This document shows, in pieces, positions 33,489 to 41,782 of a stretch of 64,000 nt of DNA. Origin of the DNA: Kribbella sp. CA-293567 (GTDB taxonomy: Bacteria; Actinomycetota; Actinomycetes; Propionibacteriales; Kribbellaceae); NCBI RefSeq assembly GCF_027627575.1, contig NZ_CP114065.1, positions 248,001-312,000 on the forward strand. Reading direction: 5' to 3'. Made by a program: the position numbers and the translations under genes. Within the stretch, counting starts at the first letter, position 1, and every line of letters begins with the position of its first letter. Below the pieces are notes generated by a model. It worked only from the letters and a program-made list of their open reading frames with translations, did not search any database and had not been told where the DNA came from.

Positions 33489-34094
33489 ATGACAGCAGGC
33501 GATTCCCGGCCGACCACGCAGACCGGCGTACCGGCTCGCGGCAAGCGCTCGGGAGACCAGACCCGGGCGACGATCCTGACGGCGGCGCGGGAGCGGTTCG
33601 CCGCCGACGGGTACGAACGGGCGACCATCCGGGCGATCGCGGCGGACGCGGCGATCGATCCGGCGATGGTCATGCGGTACTTCGGCACCAAGGAGAAGCT
33701 GTTCGCGGCGGCGGCTGAGTTCGATCTCCGACTCCCCGACCTGAGCGGACTACCGCGAGAGCAGGTCGGCGCGGCCCTCACCAACCACTTCCTCGACCGG
33801 TGGGAGGACGACGAGTCGCTCAAGGCACTGCTCCGCGCCAGCGTCACCAACGAGGTCGCGGCCGACCGCATGCGGCAGCTTTTCGCCGAGCAACTCGGCC
33901 CGATGATCTCCACCCTGGCCGACCCGGCGACCGCGGCGACCCGCGCCGGTCTGGTCGCCACTCAAGCCCTCGGCTTCGCGCTCTGCCGCTACGTCCTCGC
34001 GCTGCCACCGGTGGCAGCGCTCAGCCGCGAGGAAGCGGTCGCCTGGCTCGGGCCGACGATCACCCGCTATCTGACCGGCAGCCTCAGCGACTGA
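33489..34094 (+). CDS. TetR family transcriptional regulator
   Basis: A ligand-responsive repressor of 201 residues. The HTH is at about 25-68 (TRATILTAARERFAADGYER, AMVMRYFGTKEKLF). The C-terminal ligand domain ends LGPTITRYLTGSLSD. It most likely controls the divergent monooxygenase through the GTCAACA operators. Its 3' end overlaps that of the rhomboid gene by 11 bases in convergent orientation. Confidence 0.9.
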   Translation: MTAGDSRPTTQTGVPARGKRSGDQTRATILTAARERFAADGYERATIRAIAADAAIDPAMVMRYFGTKEKLFAAAAEFDLRLPDLSGLPREQVGAALTNHFLDRWEDDESLKALLRASVTNEVAADRMRQLFAEQLGPMISTLADPATAATRAGLVATQALGFALCRYVLALPPVAALSREEAVAWLGPTITRYLTGSLSD

Positions 34095-34827
34095 ACTTGG
34101 AGCGCCGGCGTTTCGCGTCCTGCAGGAAGATCCAGGCCAGCGCGGCACCGGTGACGAAACCCCCGAGGTGGCCCTGCCAGGAGATGTTCGGGACGGCGAA
34201 CGAGATCACCGCGGTGATCGCCACGTAGACGAGGATCCAGGTCGTCTCCAGACCCCGGGCCTTGCTGATCACCAGCAGCGCGCCCACCAGGCCCAGCACC
34301 GCGCCGGAGGCGCCGAGAGTCGGCCGGACGGGGCTGCTCAGCAGCCAGACCGCAACGCCGCCGCCGAGCGCTGACAGCAGGTAGAGCGCGGCGAACCTGA
34401 ACCGGCCGAGCATGTGTTCCAACTGCGGACCGACCTGGAACAACATGAACAGGTTCGAGAAGATGTGGAAGATCGCCACGTGCGTGAACGCCGACGTGAG
34501 CAGCCGCCACGGCTCCGACTGCACCAGGAACGGGTAGAGCACCAGATCGCTGAGCAGCCGGTCGCTGCCGCTCTGCACGGCGATGAAGACCAGCACGTTC
34601 AACGCGAGCATCACGTAGGTGACGACCGGCGTGTTGCCGCGCGCCGCGACACCACCGAGCGACGTACGGGTCTTGGGGACCGACTTCACGCCCTCGTTGA
34701 AGCACGACGGGCACTGGAAGCCGACCGCCGCGCTGTTCATACAGGACGGGCAGATCGGCTTCTCACAGCGCTGGCAGCGGACTCCTGCCGGTCGATCCGG
34801 GTGCCGGTAGCAGACGGTCTCGATCAC
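34084..34827 (-). CDS. Rhomboid intramembrane serine protease with N-terminal zinc ribbon
   Basis: Cleaves membrane proteins within or near the membrane; the substrate is unknown. The N-terminus (1-45) is a B-box-like zinc finger with Cys at 6, 18, 21, 26, 29, 39 and 42. Six transmembrane helices follow, with the catalytic Ser174 in LGASGAVLG and His220 in WQGHLGGF. The family motif HIFSNLFMLFQVGPQLE is present. In many actinobacteria this gene lies beside ppiA near crgA, as here apart from the inserted 24 kb. Confidence 0.93.
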   Translation of the reverse strand: MIETVCYRHPDRPAGVRCQRCEKPICPSCMNSAAVGFQCPSCFNEGVKSVPKTRTSLGGVAARGNTPVVTYVMLALNVLVFIAVQSGSDRLLSDLVLYPFLVQSEPWRLLTSAFTHVAIFHIFSNLFMLFQVGPQLEHMLGRFRFAALYLLSALGGGVAVWLLSSPVRPTLGASGAVLGLVGALLVISKARGLETTWILVYVAITAVISFAVPNISWQGHLGGFVTGAALAWIFLQDAKRRRSKFSR

Positions 34828-34897
34828 GCCAGGTCCTCCGCTGTGGGGAAAGATGCAGGCCGGCCACCTTCCGGCGGCCGGCCCACGGTGACTCGGA

Positions 34898-35440
34898 TCA
34901 GACGGTCTTGCGCTCGATCTTGACGCTGTTGATCACGATCGGCTCGGTCGGCCGGTCGCCCGCCGTGGTGTCGGCGGTGGCGATCGCGTCCACGATCTTC
35001 TTCGAGTCCTCGTCGACGACCTCGCCGAAGATGGTGTGCTTGCGGTTCAGGTGCGGGGTCGGGACCACGGTCACGAAGAACTGCGACCCGTTGGTGCCCT
35101 TGCCGAACTGGATCCCGGCGTTGGCCATCGCCAGCAGGTACGGCCGGTCGAACTGGAGCTCCGGGTGGATCTCGTCGTCGAAGCTGTAGCCCGGCGAGCC
35201 GGTGCCGGTGCCGAGCGGGCAGCCGCCCTGGATCATGAATCCGTCGATCACCCGGTGGAAGCCGAGGCCGTCGTAGAAGCGCGCGGTGCTCGCCTCGCCC
35301 GTGGTCGGGTCGGTCCACTCCTTCGTGCCCTCGGCCAGACCGACGAAGTTCTGCACCGTCTTCGGGGCGTGATCGGGGAACAGCTTGATGACGACATCGC
35401 CCTTCGTCGTCTGCAGCGTCGCGAACAGTTCTTCGGCCAC
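34898..35440 (-). CDS. ppiA: Cyclophilin-type peptidyl-prolyl cis-trans isomerase
   Basis: Speeds proline isomerisation during protein folding. The cyclophilin core is complete: FHRVIDGFMIQGG (with the catalytic Arg), GTNGSQFFVTV and LNRKHTIFGEV. There is no signal peptide, so it is cytoplasmic. The 180-residue length is normal. It is followed by the rhomboid gene on the same strand after 70 bases. Confidence 0.95.
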   Translation of the reverse strand: MAEELFATLQTTKGDVVIKLFPDHAPKTVQNFVGLAEGTKEWTDPTTGEASTARFYDGLGFHRVIDGFMIQGGCPLGTGTGSPGYSFDDEIHPELQFDRPYLLAMANAGIQFGKGTNGSQFFVTVVPTPHLNRKHTIFGEVVDEDSKKIVDAIATADTTAGDRPTEPIVINSVKIERKTV

Positions 35441-35613
35441 GAGATACTCCTCATCGGTTACGGCTTACGGCAACGATCCTGTCATGGCCCACAAAATCGG
35501 CCGTCAGGGGGATCTCAGGGGCGGCTGACCCGTTTATCGACTGGGTACGTCGTACGATGCAGATGAAGCCAGATTTGTCCAGAAGTCGTAATCGAAGCGT
35601 CCATGGAGGAACC

Positions 35614-36390
35614 GTGGGTTTGTTGAAGTCCAAGGGCCGGGTCGAGACCGCGAAGGACAAGGTCCGTCCGCTGGCCGAGTCCGCCGTGGGCAGCGCACGG
35701 GACCGCGTGTCGCCGTACGCCGAAAAAGCCGTGGAGCGAGTCTCGCCGTACGCCGAGAAGGCGGTCGAGCGTGGCGCCAACGTCGCCCACGCGGCCGTGG
35801 AGAAGGCCGGGCCGGTGATCGACGACGCGCTCCGCAAGGTGGGTCCAGCCACCGAGCACGCCGCCGAGAAGGCCCGTGAGCGCTTCAACGACGACCTGCT
35901 GCCGAAGGTGACCGCCGCGCTCGCGACGCTGGCCGCCGCGGCCGAGCCGGTCATCGAGGAGAGCTCGCGCCGGGGCCGGGCCACGGCAGCCGCGCTGAAG
36001 GGCGAGATCGAGGTACCGAAGAAGAGCCACAAGCTGCGCAAGGTGGTCCTCTTCCTCGGCTTCGGCGCCCTCGCTGCCGCGGCAGTGAAGAAGCTGCTGA
36101 CTCCGCCGGAGCCGGCCTGGCAGTCGACGCCGACCAGCGGCCGCGACTACAGCTCCGCCCCAGCCGGTACGACGTCGCGCCCGGCCGCCGACAAGCCGGC
36201 CGCTGCCGCGCCGAAGGCCGAGTCGGCCGACACCTCGGCCGTCAACGGGTCTGCCAACGGCAAGACCGTGGACGCGAAGGCGGAGACCGACGCCAAGACC
36301 GACGAGGCGGCCAAGGCCTCCTCGAACGGCGCCGCGAAGAAGACCAGCACCACCCGGAAGTCGACGGAGACCAAGCCGACCGACTCCTGA
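35614..36390 (+). CDS. DUF5324-like repeat protein with one membrane segment
   Basis: Function unknown. The N-terminal 150 residues are an amphipathic helical region with a repeated unit (RVSPYAEKAVE occurs twice) and Ala/Lys-rich heptads. One hydrophobic stretch follows (about 147-165, KVVLFLGFGALAAAAVKKLL). The C-terminal 80 residues are Ala/Lys/Thr-rich and probably disordered. The start is GTG 35614 with GGAGG upstream rather than ATG 35557. Its position divergent from ppiA resembles the DUF5324 genes of streptomycetes. A strong terminator follows. Confidence 0.65.
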   Translation: MGLLKSKGRVETAKDKVRPLAESAVGSARDRVSPYAEKAVERVSPYAEKAVERGANVAHAAVEKAGPVIDDALRKVGPATEHAAEKARERFNDDLLPKVTAALATLAAAAEPVIEESSRRGRATAAALKGEIEVPKKSHKLRKVVLFLGFGALAAAAVKKLLTPPEPAWQSTPTSGRDYSSAPAGTTSRPAADKPAAAAPKAESADTSAVNGSANGKTVDAKAETDAKTDEAAKASSNGAAKKTSTTRKSTETKPTDS

Positions 36391-36429
36391 TGACCGGCGG
36401 GCCGCACCGGCTCGCCGATCCCGTGACGA

Positions 36430-36467
36430 CGAAGGCCGCGATCCTCAGGTGGAGGTCGCGGCCTTCG
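36430..36467. terminator. Terminator after the DUF5324-like gene
   Basis: CGAAGGCCGCGA (36430-36441) and TCGCGGCCTTCG (36456-36467) form a perfect 12-bp stem with a 14-base loop, then TTCG. It lies between convergent genes and can serve both. Confidence 0.75.
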
Positions 36468-36497
36468 TTCGTCGTGGCAACTGCTCGGCGCCGGCGG

Positions 36498-36830
36498 TCA
36501 GTTCGCCGTGGGCTCCGCGGAGTCCTCGTCGTGCCGGTCCGGGCGGGAATTGGGGAGCCGGCCGGCCGACAGCAGCTGCGTGGCGTAGCGGTGGGTGATG
36601 CACGGATAGCTGCCGCCGCACTCGCGGCAGACGGCGTCGTTGCGGTGCAACCAGGGCAGAACGCCGAAGCGTTTGATCCAGGTCAGTGGCTCGCGGTCCG
36701 GCGCGTGCAGCTGAAGGGCCGAGCGGGCGGCGTCCTGGATCTCTGGCGCGGACCACTCTTCGGCGCTCTTGTCCATCAGCTGGCTCAGGTCGTCGTCGTG
36801 AGGCGCTGAGCTGGACGAGGGGTGAGTCAT
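36498..36830 (-). CDS. Small hypothetical protein with a CxxC...C motif
   Basis: Not recognised. The 110-residue protein has an acidic, Ser-rich start, a helical middle (EIQDAARSALQLHAPDREPL) and a conserved-looking segment WIKRFGVLPWLHRNDAVCRE followed by CGGSYPCITHRY, which could bind a metal through Cys and His. The tail is charged. ATG 36830 is preceded by GGAG at a suitable distance. The high density of Trp and Cys in a defined block argues that it is a true gene. Confidence 0.65.
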   Translation of the reverse strand: MTHPSSSSAPHDDDLSQLMDKSAEEWSAPEIQDAARSALQLHAPDREPLTWIKRFGVLPWLHRNDAVCRECGGSYPCITHRYATQLLSAGRLPNSRPDRHDEDSAEPTAN

Positions 36831-37040
36831 CTCTTCGGTCTCCGGGCAGGTCGGGGCGGAACCAGGATGCGACCGCGGGCAGCGGCGAACGGACCGGAGC
36901 TCTTGGCCTGGTGGGTGATCGAACTCGTGTCAGCCCGATTGCACACCGCGACATTAGCGCTTGGCCGGCCGACGGCGGTCATCGGTAGGGCCGGTCCGGA
37001 GACTTCTTTACGCTGCGGCCCGAACTTCTTCACGGATTGT

Positions 37041-37520
37041 TCAGAGCCAGCTGGTTTCGAGCGTGACCCGCGCCTCCAGCTCGAGCAGGTGCCGCTTGGC
37101 CGGGATCCCGCCGCCGAAGCCGACCATCTTGCCGCCCGCCCCGACCACCCGATGACACGGCACAACCACCGCGATCGGGTTGCGGTTGCAGGCCACCCCG
37201 ACCGCGCGAGCGGCGCCCGGGTCACCGAGCGCCTTGGCGATGTCGCCGTAGGTCTGCATCTCGCCGTACGGGATCTGCTTGAGCCGCTCCCAGACCGCAC
37301 GCTCGAACTGCGACCCGCTCCGCACCGACAGCGGCAGGTCGAACGCGGTCAGCTCACCGGCGAAGTACCCCTGCAGTTGCTTCCCCGCGGCCAGCAGCAA
37401 CTCGTCGCGTGACCGCTCCGGGCCGAGCTCGACGGCACCGAACCGCAGCCGGCACAGACCGTCGTCGTCGACCGCCACGGACAGGTCCCCTATCGGAGAA
37501 TCGAACACAGACCAGCGCAT
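37041..37520 (-). CDS. ogt: Methylated-DNA--protein-cysteine S-methyltransferase
   Basis: Repairs O6-alkylguanine by transferring the alkyl group to its own cysteine. The acceptor Cys122 is in VVVPCHRVVG, and the DNA-recognition helix region YGEMQTYGDIAKALG and ARAVGVACNRNP is complete. At 159 residues it is a single-domain Ogt without an AdaA domain. It appears monocistronic. The 210-base gap to the preceding gene shows no further feature. Confidence 0.95.
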   Translation of the reverse strand: MRWSVFDSPIGDLSVAVDDDGLCRLRFGAVELGPERSRDELLLAAGKQLQGYFAGELTAFDLPLSVRSGSQFERAVWERLKQIPYGEMQTYGDIAKALGDPGAARAVGVACNRNPIAVVVPCHRVVGAGGKMVGFGGGIPAKRHLLELEARVTLETSWL

Positions 37521-37632
37521 CGGGCCATCGTCCCGCCCGGGACCGACACTTTCCAGACCGTACGCAAGGTTCGGGTCCGATCACTGTCGGTGTGCTATTC
37601 CTGGTTTTCCTCTTCTTTCCCAGGGGGTGCGG

Positions 37633-38361
37633 ATGACCGCTCAGCCACCGATGGACCGATGGTTCAGCTCCGAGCAGGCGATGGGCCTGGGCGCCTCGGT
37701 GCTGATCGGCGTGGTCACGGTGCTGGGCTGGGCCACCGCATGGTCCGACTGGTACTCCTACCGCACCCTGCTGCTGTACGCCGACGACGAGCGCCGGCTC
37801 GACCAGGCCGACCTGATCTCCGGCCTGTTCGGCATCGTCGCCGCGCTCGCGCTGCTGGCCGCCGCCGTGGTCTTCATCGTCTGGCTCTGGCGGGTCCGCT
37901 GGAACGCGGAGATGTTCTGCCGCGGCGAGCACCGGCTGACCCGCGGCTGGGTGCTCGGCAGCTGGATCTGCCCGGTGGTGAACCTCTGGTACCCGAAGTG
38001 GGTGATGGACGACGTGGTCGCGGCCAGCGACCCGCGCACCCCCGCTCACGTCCTGAGTCTGCGCGGTATCCCCGGCACCCGGCTGGTCTGGGCCTGGTGG
38101 CTCACCTGGGTGGTCGGGCTGGTGCTGGACAACGTCGCCCAGCGCAGCGTCCTGGACGGTGAGCCGCAGCTTTCCGAACTCCGGACGAACGCTGTGATGT
38201 CCTTCATCTCGGCCCTCAGTACGTCGGTCGCGGCAGTACTGGCAGTGATCCTGATCCAGCGCGTCAACGAGCTCCAGCTGCACCGGCCCTGGACTCCCTG
38301 GTGGTCCCGGGACCAGGCGGATTTCCCGCTCGGCCGCGGTTTCCCACCGCCCACGGGGTAA
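37633..38361 (+). CDS. DUF4328 membrane protein
   Basis: Function unknown. The 242-residue protein has about four to five transmembrane segments and the DUF4328 core: FIVWLWRVRWNAEMFC, then LTRGWVLGSWICPVVNLWYP and KWVMDDVVAASDP. ATG 37633 has AGGGGG just upstream. It is the first of three paralogues in the window; the next gene is the second. Confidence 0.85.
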   Translation: MTAQPPMDRWFSSEQAMGLGASVLIGVVTVLGWATAWSDWYSYRTLLLYADDERRLDQADLISGLFGIVAALALLAAAVVFIVWLWRVRWNAEMFCRGEHRLTRGWVLGSWICPVVNLWYPKWVMDDVVAASDPRTPAHVLSLRGIPGTRLVWAWWLTWVVGLVLDNVAQRSVLDGEPQLSELRTNAVMSFISALSTSVAAVLAVILIQRVNELQLHRPWTPWWSRDQADFPLGRGFPPPTG

Positions 38362-38566
38362 ACCGGACCGTCACAGATGGTCGAGTTGGTCGTTACAAGT
38401 GGTGATGGGCCTACGAAAAGACCGCGTTAAGTCGATACCCTCCGTGCTGGCATCGACTCCACAGGGGTACTTACTTCGTGGTATCAATGTGGCTCGGTCA
38501 CGCGGGGGCAGGATTCGACCGAAACGCCGAACAGACGGAGTTCCAGCAACGCGAGGGACGCACGAC

Positions 38567-40693
38567 GTGAGCCACCCGCAACGAGCAGTTCTTTCTGCTG
38601 TTGAAGACAACGACGAGTGGCAGCCACATGCCGCCGAGGAGTTCCAGCAGGTCGGCACGGTCGGAAAGATCGCGATCGGGCTGCTCGGTGCCTCCACGGT
38701 GACCCATCTGCTCTGTACGTGGTCCGACTGGAACACCTACGGCGTGGTCAACACCTATCTCAGCGGCGGGCCCGGCGTCGACAACCCGGACCTGAACCGC
38801 GCGGACGCGATCTCCCGCCTGACCGCGATCCCGAACGTGATCGTCTCCGTCGCCGCCGCCGTGGTCTTCGTGATCTGGCTGTGGCGGGTCCGGGTCAACT
38901 CCGAGGTCTTCTGCCAGGCCGACCACCGCCGCAGCCACGGCTGGGTGCTGGCCAGCTGGTTCTGCCCCGGCCCCAACCTGGTCTATCCGAAACAGATCGT
39001 CGACGACATCTGGCTGGCGAGCGATCCGCGGACGCCGGTCTACGCCGACGACCTGCGCCGGCTCAGGAAGCCCCTCCTCACGAACGTGTGGTGGGTCGCC
39101 TGGGTCGGCGCTCTCGTGTTCGACGTGGTGGTCCGCCGCGCGCTGATGTGGATGGAGGCCACCATCGGCTCCCTCCGCGGCATCGCCCTGGCCGGTACGG
39201 CGTCCCTGGTGCTGACCGCCGTCTCGGCCGTCGCCGCGACGCTGATCATCCGCAAGATCAACGCCATGCAGACCTCCCGCGAGTGGATGCCCTGGTGGGA
39301 CCAGCGCGAGCCGAAGCTGGTCGCCGTCCCGTCGTACCGGGTGGCCGCCGACGACGACACCTCCGAGCAGCCCGTGATCGCCGAGCCGATCGCGGCCCCC
39401 GCCGCCCGCCCGGAGCGTCAGCCCGCACTTGCCCTCGCCGCCGGCGCGCCGGTCGGTGGCTCGTTCGGCAGCCCTGCCGCCCCCGCGGACGAGGCGCCGA
39501 AGTGGAGCCCGTTCGCCCCGGCCCCGGCCGCTCAGGCCCCCGCCGCTCCGTCCTGGGATGACGCAGGCCCAGCCACGGAGCAGTTCAGTCCGGTGGAGAG
39601 CTGGCGCGAAGACACCGGCCAGGTCATCGAGGCACAGCCGTCGTACCAGCCGACCGCCTCCGGTCTGGACGCGCCGACCTGGTCGAGCCCTGCGAATCCC
39701 TACCCGCCGGCTGCCAGCAACGATCTGCTGTCGGCGCCGCTGCCGAGCTGGCAGGCCGAGACCGTGGCCCCGCCGTCGCTCGCCCCCGCCCAGCCCGAGC
39801 CGTACGCGTACCAGCCCGCGGCCCGCAGTACCGAAGAGCCGTCGTGGTCGAGCTCGTACTCCGAGCCCTACTCGTACAGCGACACCAATTCCGATTACCT
39901 GACCTCCACCCAGCCCGCACCCGAGCCTGAGCCCGCGCCCGTTGCGCGCGCTGGTCGCAGGGCCGCTCGGGTCGCGGTCGACAGCCCGTCGACGGTCCCG
40001 CAGGCGGCGGAGCCCTCCTCGGACAGCTACTACCAGCAGGCGCCGTCCCTGCCCTCGCAGGACGACTACCTGACTCCCTCGAAGCCGCTGCCGTCGGTCC
40101 CGTCGTACGGGCCGGAGCCGTCGTACGCGCCCGAGACCAGCTACAGCGCCCCGGCACCGAGCTACGCGCCGGACACCACCTACACCGGGTACGACGCTCC
40201 CACCGTCCCGCCGAGCACCACCGACTACGAGACGTCGTACACCTCGGACTACTCGTCCAACTACTCGTACTCCGAGCCGGCCGCGCCAGTCACGCCCGAG
40301 CCGGCCTACACGCCGGACACCAGCTACACCTCGACGTCGTACGACAACTACTCCTCGGAGAGCTCGTACGACGCCTACAGCGCGAACGCGAGCTACGACT
40401 CGTACACGCCGCCGTCGACGCCGGAGACCTCCTACACCGCGCCGCAGTCGGACTACAGCCAGGCGAGCTACGACAGCTCCTACAGCCCGACGTACCCGCA
40501 GACCGACTACTCCAGCGACTACTCGTCGGACTACAGCTCCAGCTACTCCGGCCGGCCGGCCGCGGACGAGCAGTCCTCGCCGTACTCCTACGAGGCACCG
40601 TCCGAGCCGGCCGCCCCGGCCAAGCAGGACGCCGGAAACGACGAGCCGGAGACCACAGCTCCCCGCACGCACCCGCGTCGACGCTGGGTCTGA
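38567..40693 (+). CDS. DUF4328 membrane protein with long Tyr/Ser/Pro-rich tail
   Basis: Residues about 30-245 repeat the DUF4328 core (FVIWLWRVRVNSEVFC, HGWVLASWFCPGPNLVYPKQ, IVDDIWLASDPRTPVY). From about 270 to 708 the protein is a low-complexity cytoplasmic or external tail very rich in Ser, Pro, Ala and especially Tyr (many SY, DY and TSY units, such as YSSDYSSDYSSSYSG). The start is GTG 38567 with GAGGG 9 bases before; an upstream in-frame ATG at 38399 would add an unlikely Arg-rich extension. The tail is probably disordered. The isomerase gene follows after 4 bases. Confidence 0.8.
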   Translation: MSHPQRAVLSAVEDNDEWQPHAAEEFQQVGTVGKIAIGLLGASTVTHLLCTWSDWNTYGVVNTYLSGGPGVDNPDLNRADAISRLTAIPNVIVSVAAAVVFVIWLWRVRVNSEVFCQADHRRSHGWVLASWFCPGPNLVYPKQIVDDIWLASDPRTPVYADDLRRLRKPLLTNVWWVAWVGALVFDVVVRRALMWMEATIGSLRGIALAGTASLVLTAVSAVAATLIIRKINAMQTSREWMPWWDQREPKLVAVPSYRVAADDDTSEQPVIAEPIAAPAARPERQPALALAAGAPVGGSFGSPAAPADEAPKWSPFAPAPAAQAPAAPSWDDAGPATEQFSPVESWREDTGQVIEAQPSYQPTASGLDAPTWSSPANPYPPAASNDLLSAPLPSWQAETVAPPSLAPAQPEPYAYQPAARSTEEPSWSSSYSEPYSYSDTNSDYLTSTQPAPEPEPAPVARAGRRAARVAVDSPSTVPQAAEPSSDSYYQQAPSLPSQDDYLTPSKPLPSVPSYGPEPSYAPETSYSAPAPSYAPDTTYTGYDAPTVPPSTTDYETSYTSDYSSNYSYSEPAAPVTPEPAYTPDTSYTSTSYDNYSSESSYDAYSANASYDSYTPPSTPETSYTAPQSDYSQASYDSSYSPTYPQTDYSSDYSSDYSSSYSGRPAADEQSSPYSYEAPSEPAAPAKQDAGNDEPETTAPRTHPRRRWV

Positions 40694-40697
40694 CCGA

Positions 40698-41474
40698 GTG
40701 ACCTCGCTCGCCTTCTCCACCCTCGGTTGTCCTGGAGAGCCCCTCGATCACGTCCTGGCGCTGGCCGAGCGCCACGGCTTCACCGGCCTGGAACTGCGGA
40801 CCGCCGACGACGAGTTCACCCACGTCGGCCTGACCGCCACCGAGCGGCGTGGGCTGCGCACCCGGATCGAGGACGCCGGCCTGGAGATCCTCGCGGTCAA
40901 CAGCTACGTGAAGCTGTGCGCCGTCGAGGAACAGCCTCTGGAGTCCCACCTCGAACTGGCGGCCGATCTCGGCGCCCGCGGGGTCCGGGTCTTCCCGGGC
41001 GACGATCCCGACTTCGCCGGTACTTCGCCGAGCCCTGGTGAGATCCGCGCGCTCGACCGGGTCACCTCCGCGCCGAAGGACTCCTGCATCCTGCTGGAGA
41101 CCCACGACTCGCACTCGGCCGGCGCCAAGATGGCCTCGCTGTGCCGGCTGCTCGACGCCGAGGCGCCCGGTCACAACGTGAAGGTGCTCTGGGACAGCGC
41201 CCACACCTGGAGCCGCGGCGAGACCCCGGCCGAGTCCTTCGCTCTGCTCGAGCCGTGGATCGACTTCGTCCAGATCAAGGACGAGGACTCGGTGCGCTTC
41301 AAACCGGTCGCGATCGGCGCCGGCGACTACCCGATCGCCGACCTGCTGACCGCCCTCGAAGGCACCGGCTACTGGCTCTCCCTCGAGTGGGAACTGAAGT
41401 GGCATCCCCACCTGCCTCCGCTGGGCGAAGCCCTGCCGGCCACCCGAGAGTGGCTGTCGGCCCACCGTCGTTGA
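40698..41474 (+). CDS. TIM-barrel sugar phosphate isomerase/epimerase family protein
   Basis: A xylose-isomerase-like barrel, probably acting on a sugar or inositol derivative. Metal-ligand motifs are ILLETHDSHSAG (Glu), VLWDSAHTW (Asp, His), FVQIKDED and YWLSLEWELKWHP (Glu, His). The 258-residue length is usual. The start is GTG 40698, four bases after the DUF4328 gene, so they are likely co-transcribed despite unrelated functions. Confidence 0.88.
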   Translation: MTSLAFSTLGCPGEPLDHVLALAERHGFTGLELRTADDEFTHVGLTATERRGLRTRIEDAGLEILAVNSYVKLCAVEEQPLESHLELAADLGARGVRVFPGDDPDFAGTSPSPGEIRALDRVTSAPKDSCILLETHDSHSAGAKMASLCRLLDAEAPGHNVKVLWDSAHTWSRGETPAESFALLEPWIDFVQIKDEDSVRFKPVAIGAGDYPIADLLTALEGTGYWLSLEWELKWHPHLPPLGEALPATREWLSAHRR

Positions 41475-41536
41475 ATCCGGTACCAGTTTGGGCCTAGGCC
41501 ACAATTTCGCCTCGACGCATGACATTGGGCACCGAT

Positions 41537-41570
41537 CACTCGTCAAAGGAGTGAAGTCCCAACGGGGGAC
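41537..41570 (+). promoter_or_regulatory. Two adjacent hairpins in a leader upstream of mini-ORFs
   Basis: CACTC (41537-41541) pairs with GAGTG (41549-41553), and GTCCC (41556-41560) with GGGAC (41566-41570) around loop AACGG. They are followed by AAGGA and an ATG at 41589. The tandem arrangement right before a ribosome binding site suggests a structured 5' leader. No known riboswitch class was matched. Confidence 0.35.
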
Positions 41571-41588
41571 CTGCAGGTAAGGACAGTC

Positions 41589-41624
41589 ATGACGTCTACG
41601 AACATCAGGTGGTGGCCGCGGTGA
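41589..41624 (+). CDS. 11-codon mini-ORF (possible leader peptide)
   Basis: ATG 41589 is preceded by AAGGA six bases upstream and encodes MTSTNIRWWPR. Its stop overlaps the GTG start of the next small frame (GTGA, 41621-41624), the usual sign of translational coupling. Tandem Trp codons recall attenuator leader peptides, but no trp gene follows. Confidence 0.3.
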   Translation: MTSTNIRWWPR

Positions 41625-41782
41625 GTCCGCGGGCCGTCGACAAGCGGGCCCGGCCCGGCAACGAAGCAAGCCCGGCACCCATCGGACCACCGGCAGCCCT
41701 CAGCACTGCCGACTTCGACCCGGCCGAGCAGGTCGTGGTCGTCGCCGACGACGCCGAGGTCAGTGACGCAGCAGCAGACTGA
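41621..41782 (+). CDS. 53-residue small ORF coupled to the mini-ORF
   Basis: Starts at GTG 41621 and encodes a peptide beginning SPRAVDKRARPGNEASPAP and ending VVVADDAEVSDAAAD, basic first and acidic last. Its 3' end overlaps the QueA-like gene by 23 bases on the opposite strand. It is not recognised. Support comes from the overlap with the preceding mini-ORF and the structured leader only. Confidence 0.3.
   Translation: MSPRAVDKRARPGNEASPAPIGPPAALSTADFDPAEQVVVVADDAEVSDAAAD

Noticed and set aside
38498-40720. Minus-strand 740-codon frame opposite the DUF4328 gene
   Set aside because: Val/Arg/Gly-rich shadow without domains; the plus frame has the DUF4328 core and a good start.
41537-41570. 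Guanidine-II (mini-ykkC) riboswitch
   Set aside because: Only one of the two hairpins has an ACGG-like loop; the first loop is GTCAAAG, and no transporter gene follows.
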